Source of the DNA: Macrocystis pyrifera
Lineage: Eukaryota; Sar; Phaeophyceae; Laminariales; Laminariaceae
Assembly (NCBI GenBank): GCA_031763025.1
Contig: JASSKH010000006.1
Location: forward strand, 12,335,979-12,399,978
Direction of reading: 5' to 3'
Length of the DNA: 64,000 nt
The first letter of the stretch is position 1. Each line of letters starts with the position of its first letter. The notes beneath the pieces were generated by a model. The model was not told the origin of the DNA. It was given only the letters and a program-made list of their open reading frames with translations, and did no database searches. Shown here in pieces: positions 32,469 to 42,262 of the stretch. Position numbers and translations under genes: made by a program.

Positions 32469-32539
<71 letters not shown>

Positions 32540-35500
32540 AATATATTACCAAGGGAAACCAAAACAAAAGCAAACCTATTGGCCTGCAGTAGACTATCGG
32601 ACTACAATAGCCTATTGCGCTACGGTAGCTTCAACGCTAGTCACTCATAAAAAAATCGCAGTGACAAGAAAACCAAAGGAAACCAAATTCAAAAAGGAAA
32701 TCTATGCGTGAAGTCTTCGCTTCCTGCTGAATCTACTTCCTGGTTAACCTCCATATCTGCTTCAACTGCCTGTTGCTGTTCTTGCTCCTTCCCTTATCAT
32801 TCCATGACCCTTTAACTTGCGCCTGGCACTGTCATGACTGACATACTGTACTGTAGCGTAACAGCCGTCGTAGTTGATGCGCATCACCACTAGAATGCTG
32901 TAATTGCACCACCTCTCAAGCCCTTCCTTCGATTTCTTCGTGAACTCGAGCAGAGAGCTCTGGAAGCCTCCCTGCATAAAAAACGCTTTCGCGGCTGTCG
33001 CCTCCCTCCTCCAGCGGAAGCGGGCGGTCGTGGCGATTCGCGAATCAGCGCGCTTGGGTCGCAACAAGGACGCGTGGTCGAGGTCGGGCACATCCCCGTT
33101 TTGCATCGGGGTGAGAGTCACTGAACCCGAATTGGGTGTCACGCGACTTGCTGTGGTCTTGCCGAACAAATAGGTACACTTGCAGTTGCCGCAAGCGAGG
33201 TCCACGTACGTACGGCACGTACGCGACTTCACTAAAAAAATAATGGGGGCTGTTAGGTTTCGACTCGAACTTTCGCCCCGAACGTTGATTAAGAAAAGTC
33301 TCTTTTGTTTATTCCGAAATCGATTGTAAATAGTGCGGGACACACCCTGGCTAGTACAATAGTAATAGGTGTCTCTTCTTTTGGCGAACGAATGCGCATG
33401 AGTGATCAACGTTGAAGCTCATGCTTTGCAACATTGTCGGATGGCAAACGCAACATTGAAAAAAATAGATAAGTAGAGTAATAACTTGACACATGAGGCT
33501 ATTTAGAAGAACTTGGGCCTTTCCCGCGACAATGGTTTCTTCAAGTGATGCCGGCATGCATCTCCGCGTTGTCCGTCGAAGCTCTCGATTCCCCTGCGAA
33601 GGAACTTTAGATCCTTCGATGTCGAACGCCCCGCCAAACCACAGGCCCCGCATTTGGCGACTTTCCCGAGCAGAAATGACGCTTCCGACTGCAGTGTAAA
33701 AAAAAGTACAGTAAAACAAAAAGTACATCAGCTGCGAGATCGAACATAACGTTTCAATGTCGCATCTCGTCTCTGCAAGCTGCGTGTGATACTTCGGCCG
33801 CGCGTACCACAGGCAGGGGTCTTGTATGACCTCATGAAGGATATGCATTCCTTATCGAGAGGGGAGCAAAGGCGACTGTAGCAAATTCCAACGACTAACA
33901 ACCAAACGCCGGCGAGAGACGAGACAGGTCTCGGTGAAACCGTACTGAAGATGCGGCGCAACCATTGCAGCGTCAACTTCAAGGGCGTTGCCCTCGTCCC
34001 CCTAGTCAATCCTCGCTAACGACCCCTTTACGTACTGGGCATGGGTAGTCCATTCACGTCTTAGCGTTCCCCAACGGTATGCCGGCTACCGTAGACGGGC
34101 ACAAGAGGTGGTCGTGGAAAACAATAACCCTCAACAAAAGGGGGGATAAAAAAACGGACAATGTGAAACGTTGGGGCAGGTAGAGCGCTGAAGCAACTGA
34201 CTAGAAGCGAAGTCAGACCGTTGCGGCAAGCCCGAAGACCTCAAGTATCGGAAGGCACCCACCCACCAATTCCCGCTCCTGATGGGAGAGTGGTTGAAAA
34301 AACAACCCGACACCCGCACTATCCATTTGAAAGACCCAGGCAGGGGGGAGGTATACTAAAACCAAGTCAAACCAAAAACTGAAACACGAAAACGCTGTGC
34401 GTAAATTCCTCCAGAGATAAAGCCATCCCCTGCCGGCTTGTTTTTTTTTTTCATTTTGACCTCTCTTGGAGTGTGTTGTCGTTTTTCTCTTCTTTTTTTG
34501 GTCGTGCTCCCTTGCTTTCTGCCGCGAACCAAAGCTGTACTCGTACGCTGCATCGACCTCGTCGTCGTGAGTCCGACTGTAGCAGTTCTACCTACGCCGT
34601 TGTTGCTTGTGGCGGCGACCGGCTTGATGCTTTCTTCTATGTCCTCGCCGGTGACAAATCTCTGGATTTTTCGCAAAAAAAAACACCGGCTGAGTGCGCG
34701 CAGATCCAATCCCTCCCTTCATGGCTGGATGCCTCCCGGAGGTTCATCGCCTTCGCTCATCGCGGCAGACTTGTGGCCGTATCTCAAGCATCGCCGTTCA
34801 TCTATTGGGAAACCCTGGTATGTGTGTGCGTACTGGAAATGTCGTCTTCTACTAAAAACGATACTTATATAAATATATCGTCTCCAAAAAAATGAAAACA
34901 TTTAAAAAAAAACACACGCACATTCGAGATATTGATTTGTTTTCCTCTCAGTGCTTTCTTCCTACGAGTGACATGCTGGGTCCGGTCTGTCTTTAGGCGT
35001 ATACATGACTGCTTCTGCTCACTTTTTATCTCAAACAGTCAGTTTCTGGGTGAGCTACTCAAGCGAGGATCCTCAGAAGGCAAAAATAGGTGCTGCGACA
35101 TATGATGCCTCAACACCTGCCGTGGCCACGGGTCTCTTCTCACATACGCCCCCAAGTGCCAGAAGCGAAACCACAAGCCACGTCTGATATTCACCAAAAA
35201 CGGCGGGTTAATCATCGCCAAGAAACGACAGCCAGTCGCCCCTCCCCTGGTCAATGCAAACCCGACGTGCTAACCCATCCCGGCATTGCAGGGGTGCGAG
35301 GGCCTATGGTCATGCGACTACGGCCATGCATGACGTGCGTACACCCCCCTCCCCCCCCCCCTCGGAACCAAAAACCGGAAACCGAAAACCGAACAAGGTG
35401 ACCGAACAAAGCAGGAGTCGGGTACTGCGCGGAGTCCTCGCACCCTTCCTCGAGAACGCCGACCTCCTTAAGGGTATGTTCGCCGCTAGCGTATTGCCGA

Positions 35501-38500
35501 CGAGGACGACGACACTCGCCGAAGAATCTACTGCAGAGTTGTCTGCCGAAAACACGAACGCCTCCAATGAAAACCCCTCGTTCACTACCACCACTGCCAC
35601 CGCCGCCGCTACTTCATCTGGCAGCGGTGGCGGCAGCGGTGAGGTTCCGGGTCGTGGACAAGACGGGCGTGGGGACGGTGCGTGGTCGCAACCTCCTCCC
35701 GTTGCCGCCGCCATCAACGCTGCCACCGGTGTGGCCACAGATCCCGCTAGCGGCCGAAGCGGCGCAAGTGAGGAGGAGGAGGAGGAGGCGGAGGAGGAGG
35801 AGAAGGAGGAGGAGCCCGGCGGCGGCTGCTCGTGGGGCTATCTGTCCAGTCTCGCGTCGGGAGGCTGCTGGAAAGTGGACGCCGCGGAGATCGCACGCAG
35901 AGACGATTCGGTGGAGTTGGGGTTCGACTCGATAGCGTTCGACGTGTTCGTTCGCACGGGTGGTCGAATGCCGGAGAGGTGAGCCGGCGGTTTGATTTCG
36001 CGAGGGCATCTGTCTGACGAACGTTGGGTTCAATAGGAGCCATTCTCACCGAAGAGTTTTTGGTTGTGCTTTCCCCCCCCCCCCCCCTTGGTTCTCCTCG
36101 TTGTATTCGTTTAGAAAATCGTGAAAAATGTCCTAAACACGCAAATTTTGTCAGAGAACGAAAAACAAATAGGAATAATTTTCACATAGCAGAAGTCGTT
36201 CAGGGGGAATAAAAAAAAGACCAACAGGGAACAACCCCCCCCCCCCCCCCGCGCGCGCGCGCGCCTCCCAGGAAAACAAGGAATATCAGGAAATTTAGGA
36301 CAAATTGTGGGACGGTAGTCCCACAGCAAGTTATCTCTTTATATGCTGTGGGTGTGGAGCACACCGAGATGGGTTGTTCGACGTTTCAACCCTCTCGGGG
36401 GTCAGCAAACGAAAGTTGTCCCAGAGTTGCCCCCGAGGAGCCAAGATGGCCTTGAAGGATTTATGCAGTAGTCACAATGAGGTGATACGATTTAGGGGAT
36501 AGACACACCTGGTATCCACGAAAAGTTATTCGTATACCTGGTATACAGGTTTGTGAGCGACGGCAGGCAAGCAGGCAGGCCGTACGTACGTGACAACTAC
36601 GCCTTGTTTTTTGGTGTTGGGGAGGAAGCTGCTCCCGTTTCGAGGACGCTGGGCCCCGGTAGCCGGGAAAGATGGTCCCCAAGGTGACTATTCATTGAAG
36701 CTTACCGTAGCTGACGCAAGATGTCAAGCTTTTCTTCGATACCACCCCGTCTCTTGGAGAACACAGGAACCCCCCCCCCCCCCGTCCCCCCCCCCCCGTC
36801 CCCGGGCGACGTAAGAATATCAGGCAAAACACACCAAATAATCATCACCCGGGTGGTGGTTTCTTGACGTCATAATGAAAAAAAGAAACCCAGCTAATAA
36901 ACGCGAAATAATTATCACCCCGGCAAAAAACGAAAGCTTGGTCCCAAGAAGGTTGACGAGAGATAGAAGGAAGCTTTAAATTATCTGTTTTTTTTTTTTT
37001 GCTTGGCTCTTTTTTTTAGCGCTGCGGTCCCCTTTTTGGGGACAAACTGCTCGAAAATTTTGCGTGGTTTTGTCCCGAAAGCGGGAATCCAGCCCAAAAA
37101 ATGGCCAAAAATGGTACTCCAAAATGGGACTGCAGTCCTGAAAGGGCTAAAAAGGAACTCCAAAACGGGACTGCGGTCCTGAAAGGGCTGCCTCCTAAGG
37201 TGGGCTTCGGAGCTCCTCGCTGAGCCGGGCCGCGGTAGGTTTTGGAGTTGCGTCTTTTGGCCCAATCGTGTCTCAGCCTCTGCATCAACAACGCGCGTTA
37301 CGACGATCCAGATGGTCCTGCTGTTCAGCCAGACTTTTTGGAAAACAATATGTATGTGGAGCTCCTCAGCTCAGAAACTACCCGGCATCACGCCGTTTTG
37401 TGTCGCGATATTTCTTGGTTTAGAGCTGCGTAGCCCACGGGATACGCCTACCTGTTTTCTCAAGAGCCAGTCTTTGTGGGTGAGGCATGGAGCTCCTACA
37501 CTACAATCAGGCGAGGAGCCTCAGAAAATGAAAGAATTTCCCCTGCCGCAGCACACGTCCAACCATTGCAAAAGTGAAGAGCTGTGTGCGTACCCACATT
37601 CCTCCGGGTTCGATGTGTGTGTGTGTGTACTTTTCACGAAAATATTTATTGAAATGGTTGGATGCCTTAACCCATACGAAGGTTTGTTTCCGTGGCGTCT
37701 CGTCGGGGACTTTCGCGTACGTTTTTTGTTTTTTTTGTGTTTCGGAGACGAAGAAATCGGGCTGGGGTGTTTTCGGCGGAGGCGTAGATAGAGAGCCACC
37801 CCCCTCTTGAAATGACGAGCCTCTCAGCGAAAACTAAATGGTGCCTCGTGTGTACCCCTTAAGGGACTGACAATTGCTGCGATAGAGGTATATACGTAGT
37901 TTTTGTTTTCGGGGGCTAATATATTTGTCACTGGGACTGACGACGCTCTTCAACTGATGGACCACCCAATGAGACATGCCTTGTCGCCGGAACACCATTC
38001 CTTCTTTATGCATGATACTCAGTAGGCAAACAATGGGACTGCGCATCGGGCTGCACTTTCCCTTTTTTTCCAGGGCTGTTCACGGGTCGGGTCGCAAAAA
38101 GCTCCACGGTCGGGTAGGATGAGGTCACCTAACCCGCCCCGCCCCGCCCCCGCGCCCCGCCCCGACTCGACCCATGGTATTTATAGCTTTTCGACAATAC
38201 CTTTTGACCCAACCGGACACGACTCGTGAGGTTTTGAAGATCTCCTGACTCGACACGTGGGTCAGGTCATAACGCGTGAACAGCCCTGAGTTTATCTTAG
38301 AGCTCCTCAAATGAGGAGAGCCTCAGCGAAAAAATGGTTGCTTCGTACATGTATTTACCCTTGCCATATACATAAGTATATTCGCAACACGTCCGCCTCC
38401 TCCTCCCCCTCCTCCTCCTCCTCCTCCTGCTGCTGCTCAATTTGTTTGCGAAGCGTTCCACTCAGTCGTCCACATTTCTGTAGGCAACGCCGATCTATTA

Positions 38501-39305
38501 TTTTTGTTTTTTTTTTTTTGTTTTCGCACTCCAGCGAATGTCGGAGAGCTGCGGCTGAAGATGGGGAGAGAGAGAGACAGAATCTATCCAACAAGGCAAA
38601 CCTACACCGGGCACTGCTTTCAGCGGTAGCAGGGCCGAGTCGTCGGCAAACTACCGCGATCGCGATGGCGACGCCACCTCCACCCCTCTCGCGATAGTGA
38701 CCACCGCGGTGCCGTTCCGCCTGGAGCACGGGCTGCCTCGAGAGCTCGGACCCGTCCTGTTCGACGCGGACGCGGACGCCGCCGTTCTGGCGGGAAAGGC
38801 CGACTCTTTCTTCTCGTCTCGGCCAGAAACAGACGCGTTGCTATCAGAGACGGAAGCTTCGGGAGCGTCACCAGGAACGAACGCGTCAAGTTCAAACCTG
38901 GACGAGCAGAAGAGGAAAGAGGACGAGGAGGATGAGGAGGAAGAGGAGGACGACGTTGATGGGGATGATGATCTAGAAGAGCAAGGGCGGGGGAGGGAGA
39001 AGTGGACGCGCAAGCCTCACCCCCTCGGCGCCGGAGATGTTCTGAGCCACTCTGCGCGCGTCGGCGGGTGGCTAGACGATGGCGATGGCGGAGGTGCCGC
39101 TTGCGTCGAGGTTCGGCTACGCGCCGCACCGCTGAGCGCGGCGCAGTTGGCGAAGGCTGGGCTGCCCAAGGATGTGTCCGCGTTGGTGGTGGGCGTCAAT
39201 GATGACGATACCGGCAACGGGAAAGGGACGAGCGGCGGAGGCAACGCTGGCGGCGGCGACGTGGGCTCTTCCCGAGGGAAGGCGGTAACATCTCGCGCCT
39301 ACTGA
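23581..39305 (+). CDS. Large multi-exon gene with an IQ-like helix, function unknown
   Basis: Candidate exons: 23581-23704, 23899-24142, 24780-25031, possibly 26795-26845, 27757-27817, 28584-28707, 29111-29242, 31738-31959, 32954-33110, 34535-34817, 35415-35978 and 38624-39305. Phases agree within 23581-25031, within 27757-28707, within 29111-31959 and from 35415 to the stop; the links 28707 to 29111 and 33110 to 35415 do not close, so exons are missing or mis-framed. The product has a proline-rich segment, Ala-rich helices, an IQ-type motif (LQAIARGWLARRRA), an acidic Glu run and a long C-terminal region with more acidic stretches. IQ motifs usually bind calmodulin; that role is inferred from one motif. 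I do not recognise the protein. It could be two genes. Confidence 0.55.
23899..24142 (+). CDS. IQ-motif gene exon, Ala-rich helices
   Basis: Acceptor CTCTTTCCAG, donor CAG/GTACTG; phase 2 in, 0 out, matching both neighbours. Encodes YYTAAARAIAIAIAAWQLAA then RVLKDIEIEQRAAEVLRQQE, a basic-Ala helix followed by a charged helix. Confidence 0.6.
24655..24720 (-). repeat. Short hairpin repeat family, copy h5
   Basis: ACGCAGCTTGCGAAGTTGAG then TATCGACCGATCGGAAGGAG and TCACAGCC. Same order of blocks as h1, in the intron between two exons of the IQ-motif gene. Confidence 0.55.
24780..25031 (+). CDS. IQ-motif gene exon
   Basis: 252 bp, phase 0 to 0, acceptor TTCCGCTCGCAG, donor GAG/GTGAGT. Encodes GLLPSKAQARELVNADYVGR, a Gly/Arg-rich middle, then PKLVPGVMITLSALGAEAIM and ELTEE. 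No domain recognised. Confidence 0.65.
25190..25445. repeat. Diverged direct duplication, about 150-bp unit
   Basis: AGATCGTTGGGTCTCATGGA to GTGGAGCATGGGATGAGCTC (25190-25282) recurs in changed form as AGATCGTTTCGTCTAATGGG to TGGAGCGTGGAGCGATCTCG (25343-25443). Intronic. Confidence 0.65.
26100..26420. repeat. Diverged direct duplication, about 165-bp unit
   Basis: The block with GGAACCTACGCTTTCATGTC, ACGGGGAGATAGTGGTTCC and GTTTCCAAGAAGCTAT recurs at about 26288-26415 as GAACCTACGATTTTATATC, ACGGGGAGAGTGTGGTTCC and GTTTCCAGGACGCTGT. Confidence 0.65.
26632..26752. repeat. (TTG/CTG)n microsatellite
   Basis: About 120 bp of GTT and GCT triplets, in an intron of the IQ-motif gene. Confidence 0.92.
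27757..27817 (+). CDS. IQ-motif gene exon carrying the IQ-like sequence
   Basis: 61 bp, phase 0 in, 1 out, encodes LQAIARGWLARRRARVLLLR. It fits the IQ pattern (I-Q-x3-R-G-x3-R) with Ala at the Gln position. The following exon starts in the matching phase. An alternative is that the frame stays open to 28236 as a terminal exon. Confidence 0.5.
28584..28707 (+). CDS. IQ-motif gene exon, charged helix
   Basis: 124 bp, phase 1 in, 2 out, acceptor GACCGACAG, donor AA/GTGAGA. Encodes RLRKRDARAERLLALAEVVK then SVERATGCLESAAVDCIGMN. Confidence 0.5.
28763..29030. mobile_element. MITE family B (CACCTCGGACAGAT ends), copy 1
   Basis: Rich in AGATCAT; the internal CTCACCTGCCATTGTG block and the right end CTGTTCGAGGTGTGG match other copies. 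The left end is eroded. Confidence 0.65.
29111..29242 (+). CDS. IQ-motif gene, tentative exon
   Basis: 132 bp, phase 0 to 0, between GGGGGGGCAG and donor TAC/GTACCA. C-terminal part reads DGERDAVSAETLTAWRRAET and KARY and would join in phase to RREKEEAAAIRAAH of the next exon. The phase does not match the preceding exon. Confidence 0.35.
29709..29990. mobile_element. MITE family B, copy 2
   Basis: CACGCCTCGGACAGG left end and GTACGGCGTGTGG right end, with TAGATCATCTAGATCCT inside. Confidence 0.7.
30068..30344. mobile_element. MITE family B, copy 3, inverted interior
   Basis: Left end GCTCCGCCGACAGATCA and right end TGATCTGTACGATCTGTCGGAGGTGTGG; the interior CTTGTGAGAGG-type block is in reverse orientation compared with copy 4. 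Confidence 0.72.
30640..30795 (+). mobile_element. C-tailed repeat family, partial copy in sense orientation
   Basis: Plus strand reads CCCGATGTGCTCCGTCCCGG through GACTACGGCCATGCATGATA to TTGAGTACACG and a C run at 30777-30797. It shows the tail directly: GAGTAC then C homopolymer. Confidence 0.8.
30950..31327. mobile_element. MITE family B, copy 4
   Basis: CACTCGTCGGACAGACAGAT left, ATGTGTCCGAAGTGTG right; longest copy, with duplicated AGATAGATC units. Confidence 0.72.
31738..31959 (+). CDS. IQ-motif gene exon, charged
   Basis: 222 bp, phase 0 to 0, preceded by an in-frame TAG that also forms the acceptor CACGTAG; donor CAG/GTAAGT. Reads RREKEEAAAIRAAHDSRRHG then a Ser/Pro/Gly-rich part ending NDNLAAFEQ. 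A second open frame (LQARFRRLTTTWLL) exists, so the frame choice is by composition. Confidence 0.5.
32141..32247. mobile_element. MITE family A, best-preserved copy
   Basis: 107 bp with near-perfect ends ATTACGGGGGACCATAGTAA and TTAACTATGGTCCCCCGTAAT enclosing an A/T-rich middle that itself contains GGTCCTATTTAC-like inner repeats. Confidence 0.88.
32469..32538. repeat. 70-bp C homopolymer
   Basis: Uninterrupted C run. Unlike other C tracts here it is not preceded by the GAGTAC tail, so its origin is unclear. Length in an assembly may be inexact. Confidence 0.9.
32954..33110 (+). CDS. IQ-motif gene, tentative exon
   Basis: 157 bp between GAGCAG and GTGAGA. Two frames are open: RALEASLHKKRFRGCRLPPP (in phase with the previous exon) and AFAAVASLLQRKRAVVAIRE (higher GC at third positions). 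I could not decide between them. Confidence 0.4.
33389..33446. repeat. TGTCGGATGGCA family, 3' fragment
   Basis: GAGTGATCAACGTTGAAGCT followed by CATGCTTTGCAACATTGTCGGATGGCA, matching the 3' end of copies A-C. Confidence 0.65.
33726..33795 (+). repeat. Short hairpin repeat family, copy h6
   Basis: AGCTGCGAGATCGAACATAA then CGTTTCAATGTCGCATCTCG and CTGCAAGCTGCG. The arms CGAGATCGAACAT and ATGTCGCATCTCG pair well although their sequence differs from h2. Confidence 0.55.
34535..34817 (+). CDS. IQ-motif gene exon
   Basis: Long pyrimidine tract then AACCAAAG acceptor; donor CTG/GTATGT. Reads FYVLAGDKSLDFSQKKTPAE, CAQIQSLPSWLDASRRFIAF, AHRGRLVAVSQASPFIYWET. Protein-like composition, no domain recognised. 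The left edge may lie further in. Confidence 0.5.
35255..35365 (+). mobile_element. C-tailed repeat family, partial copy in sense orientation
   Basis: CCCGACGTGCTAACCCATCC to GACTACGGCCATGCATGACG and GTACACC plus C run at 35345-35361. It sits just upstream of an exon of the IQ-motif gene and its C tract may serve as the acceptor pyrimidine tract. Confidence 0.75.
35415..35978 (+). CDS. IQ-motif gene exon, Ser/Thr-rich and acidic
   Basis: 564 bp, phase 2 in and out. Reads SRVLRGVLAPFLENADLLKG, a Thr/Ala/Gly linker, a Glu run (about 35770-35815), then GGCSWGYLSSLASGGCWKVD and VELGFDSIAFDVFVRTGG. Donor GAGAG/GTGAGC. Its two-base overhang AG joins the C of the next exon to give Ser. Confidence 0.65.
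36030..38060. other. Intron of IQ-motif gene with C runs, alternating GC and family D MITE pieces
   Basis: C homopolymers at 36072-36087, 36235-36250 and 36772-36783, an alternating CG run at about 36250-36264 and, at 37018-37195, two to three tandem pieces of MITE family D (GGGACTGCGGTCCTGAAAGG). AGAGCTCC...GGAGCCTCAG motifs occur near 37489 and 38300. No clear exon. Confidence 0.5.
38071..38288. mobile_element. hAT-like MITE, copy 2
   Basis: Perfect inverted ends CAGGGCTGTTCACG and CGTGAACAGCCCTG around GGGTCGGG/CCCGCCCC-rich sequence. The flanks TTTTTTTC and AGTTTATC are only a weak 8-bp duplication, so the insertion is probably old. Confidence 0.82.
38624..39305 (+). CDS. IQ-motif gene last exon with stop
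   Basis: 682 bp, acceptor CTGCTTTCAG, TGA at 39303-39305. Reads PLAIVTTAVPFRLEHGLPRE, LGPVLFDADADAAVLAGKAD, an acidic DE-rich stretch, VLSHSARVGGWLDDGDGGGA, then ALVVGVNDDDTGNGKGTSGG and a Gly-rich tail ending VTSRAY. No family recognised. The repeat-like GATATTTTTGTTTTGTTT follows the stop. Confidence 0.65.
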
Positions 39306-39627
39306 GGAAGCCGCATTTTGTTTGACTTCACGGTCATGGGAAATCGCGATATTTTTGTTTTGTTTTCTGGGGGGGGGGAGTTGTTGAACGCAGGAGGGCG
39401 AGCTGTGAATTGCCGACGGTCATGGAAAATCGCGATATATTTGTTTTTTTTGGGGGGGGGAGTTGTTGAAAACAGGAGGGTGGGCTGTGAGATTGCAGCC
39501 GATTGGTCCGATTTAACGCGTGTACCGTTCAGTCCCCATCGCAATGGAAAAATGAACTAACGATGGTTGTTTCGAGATAAAGTCATCACGAGTGTACTTG
39601 CTTAGTATAGTGGCCCCCTCACCAGCC

Positions 39628-40165
39628 GCGGGTGGGGGGGGGGTGTACTCATTATCATGCATGGTGGTGGTCGTATGACCATGGGCCCTCGCCTCCTTAC
39701 AATACCGGGACGGAGCATGTCGGGTTTTCACCGACCAGGCAGACATTGCCTGCACCGAGCGCGAAGCGAAACGTGAGGTGCTCGGCGAGTCGTCACATGA
39801 AACGTGAGCTGCATCGTGCAAAGAACCCCTTGTGAGGCGGTCTTGCACGTGGATGACAGCTTCCATGAGTTAATCTATTTCCCGGTGTGGCCACTTCCAG
39901 AGACAGCAATGGGAGTACTACGCAACTGCCTCGTGGGTGCCTCGGTAAACCGTATACACACTACGTGATGTGAGCATTCCCTTGTGCGGAGTAAAGGTTC
40001 TCCACCCCGCACAACTGATCCATAACTTAATCGCCAGCTGTGACCGACTGCCAAGAAAGAACAAGAACAAAAAAACGGCACCCTCGTTGTCTAGCTCAGG
40101 TAGTGAGCGGCATGTTTTACAGTGTCGTTGCCAACCGACGCGAACTCAACCCATATATAGCATAT
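39628..40165 (-). mobile_element. C-tailed repeat family, long copy (about 0.54 kb)
   Basis: Plus strand: G run, GTACTCATTATCATGCATGG, the 250-bp core, then an extra half with CCAGAGACAGCAATGGG, TGTGCGGAGTAAAGGTTCTC and TAGCTCAGGTAGTGAGC, the last resembling a tRNA A box. The same extended form occurs at 40255-40790 and 62325-62850. Confidence 0.82.
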
Positions 40166-40171
40166 AGGTGC

Positions 40172-40225
40172 GGCGGGGGGGGGGGCGTACTCGTTCGTTA
40201 TTTTTTTCAGTCGTTTGACTGACAC
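40172..40225 (-). mobile_element. Short 3' piece with C tail
   Basis: G run then GTACTCGTTCGTTATTTTTTTC and GACTGACACC; on the minus strand the end AACGAACGAGTACG plus C run resembles the LINE 3' end. Confidence 0.45.
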
Positions 40226-40254
40226 CAGCCGAGCGGGTGTACACATACCATGCG

Positions 40255-40790
40255 TGTCCGGGGTGGGGAGGTGTACTCGATATCATGCATGGCCGTAGTC
40301 GTATGACCATAGATCCTCGCATCCCTACAATGCAGGGGCGCGCATGTCGGGTTTTCACCGACCAGGCAGACATTGCTTGCACCAAGCGCGAAGCGCCGTG
40401 AGGTGCCCGGCAAGTCGCATGAAGGGTGAGCTGCACCTTACTAAGAACCGCTTTAGAGGGGGATTTTCTTGCATTTGGATGACAGCGTCAATGAATTGAT
40501 TTAATTTCTGGTGTGGTCAGTTCCAGAGACAGCAATGGGGTTACTATTACTATGTAACTGCCTCGTGAGTGCCTCACCATATGCACACGACATGATACGA
40601 TCATCCCCCTTGTGCGGAGTAAAGGTTCTCCCCGCACAAAAATGGTCTAACTCGACCGCCAGCCGTGGTGACCGTCAAAAATCTAAAGCAAAACAATAAA
40701 ACGGTACCCTGGCTGTTTAGCTCACGCAGTGAGAGGCGTGTTTTACAGCGTCGTAGCCAACCGACGCCAGCCCAACCTATATATACCAGG
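40255..40790 (-). mobile_element. C-tailed repeat family, second long copy
   Basis: Same order of blocks as 39628-40165, in tandem with it. Includes TTTAGCTCACGCAGTGAGAG at about 40717. Ends near TATATATACCAGGTATATAA. Confidence 0.82.
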
Positions 40791-40993
40791 TATATAATAT
40801 AGGCCGGGGGGTGCCGGGGGGGGGGAAATTGATACTTGCTTTTCGAAATTTAAGCGGGCCGAAATATTTGGCAAGTTCGATAAATCTGCTTCGCCGACAA
40901 AACGATGAAATCCAATCGAGCTTTAGCTTTCGCTCCGATCCATAGGTCTATATATACTACGTCATAGTAGAACGATGTCTGGAACCACCCTTC

Positions 40994-41236
40994 CATACCT
41001 CGGACAGGTGGATCAGATAGATCAATTACAGATAGATCATGATCTACAAATAGATGAACTAGTTCCTCACTTGCCGTTGTGAGAGAAGGTGCAGGATCTG
41101 TACAGTACAGATCATCCAACCCACGAAGCATGCACTAGACCTTGCAGATCGTACGCGTCCCAGCCGGCAACATGACCTACATCATACGAACAACATCGGG
41201 AAAAAAAAACTGCCTTTGAAATACCTAGATGATGAT
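40994..41236. mobile_element. MITE family B, copy 5
   Basis: CATACCTCGGACAGGTGGAT left end and the CCTCACTTGCCGTTGTGAGAG block; the right end is degraded. Confidence 0.68.
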
Positions 41237-41585
41237 AGCGACCAATCTTACGAGGAGCGCTTTCATGAGTCTCAGACCAGGCCAGACCCGTAATCTGTGC
41301 GAACCTCCGATCGCATCAAAAGGCATAGTCTCAGTGGGTGAATGGCGACATTTTTCAGGCACGATGCAAAAAAAGGGCTCTCTGCAATACACCCCAACGT
41401 CTAGCAACTGCTGAAGGGGCGATGGCGTGGTGATTCCAGAAGACGCTACGTATCCCCCGGGCAATCCGTATAGATAGACACTGTAGGTTATGCTGCTGTG
41501 GTATCGATCCCGAAGAGACACTTCGGCGACCCCCCACGATACATAGTGGCGTTAGTTACAGAGTAGTGCCGCGAAGCACCGGAGT

Positions 41586-41695
41586 ATTACGGGGGACCAC
41601 AGCAGTAAATAGGACCTAATATTATTAGTAAAAACAGGTGAATATACAGGTTTTGGTGTGTACTGTAGGTCCTATTTACTATGCCCTCCCGCAAT
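41586..41695. mobile_element. MITE family A copy
   Basis: ATTACGGGGGACCACAGCAG left, ACTATGCCCTCCCGCAAT right. It borders the 15-bp minisatellite. Confidence 0.78.
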
Positions 41696-41735
41696 AGGAG
41701 TCTTATCCGACCGCCACGAACGTGTCTATCTTGAG

Positions 41736-42056
41736 TACCGTAAAGAGTACCGTACAGAGTACCGTAAAGAGTGCCGTGTAGAGTAACGTAAAGAGTACCG
41801 TAAAGTGTACCGTAGAGAGTATCGTCAAGAGCACCGTAAAGAGTACCGTAAAGAGTACCGTAAAGAGTACCGTAAAGAGTGCCGTCAAGTACCGTAGAGA
41901 GTACCGTAAAGAGTGCCGTCAAGAGTATCGTCAAGAGTACCGTACAGAGTGCCGTATAGAGTACCGTGAAGAGTACCGTAAAGAGTGCCGTCAAGAGTAT
42001 CGTCAAGAGTACCGTAGAGAGTACCGTAAAGAGTACCGCAAAGAGTACCAGCAAGA
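41736..42056. repeat. 15-bp-period minisatellite
   Basis: About 21 units of GAGTACCGTAAAGAG-type sequence with variants at two positions. ORFs across it are five-residue repeats (LFTVL), a by-product of the period. Confidence 0.92.
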
Positions 42057-42192
42057 GACTTGAGTTCGCACATTAGGGGTGGGACCTTTTTTCAGCGGTC
42101 GTTTTTTTCTCGGCAACGGTATTAAGGGGGTTAAAGTCGTACCAGGTACGTTCTATGTCCGGAACCCTGGACTGGATAATCGATCGATCTTT

Positions 42193-42262
42193 TACCCCTA
42201 TAACTCAGCAGGTAATGCCTTCACATTTGGCGTCGTCGGCAGGACACGGGTTTGAATCTCAC
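42193..42262 (+). repeat. tRNA-like sequence (possible SINE head or decayed tRNA)
   Basis: CCTATAACTCAGCAGGTAAT matches a type 2 promoter A box and GGGTTTGAATCTC a B box about 45 bp on, but the T-stem does not pair fully and no clean acceptor stem is seen. A related A box (TATAGCTCAGTAGGTAAC) occurs at about 42735. Confidence 0.5.

Noticed and set aside
32265-32711. 148-residue protein with long poly-Pro
   Set aside because: The proline run is the C homopolymer; flanking codons show no domain.
35310-36049. Minus-strand proteins opposite the 35.4-36.0 kb exon
   Set aside because: Mirror frames of a GC-rich exon; the plus frame has splice sites and phase agreement.
41587-42073. Protein of LFTVL repeats on the minus strand
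   Set aside because: A 15-bp minisatellite keeps several frames open on both strands; there is no other coding signal.
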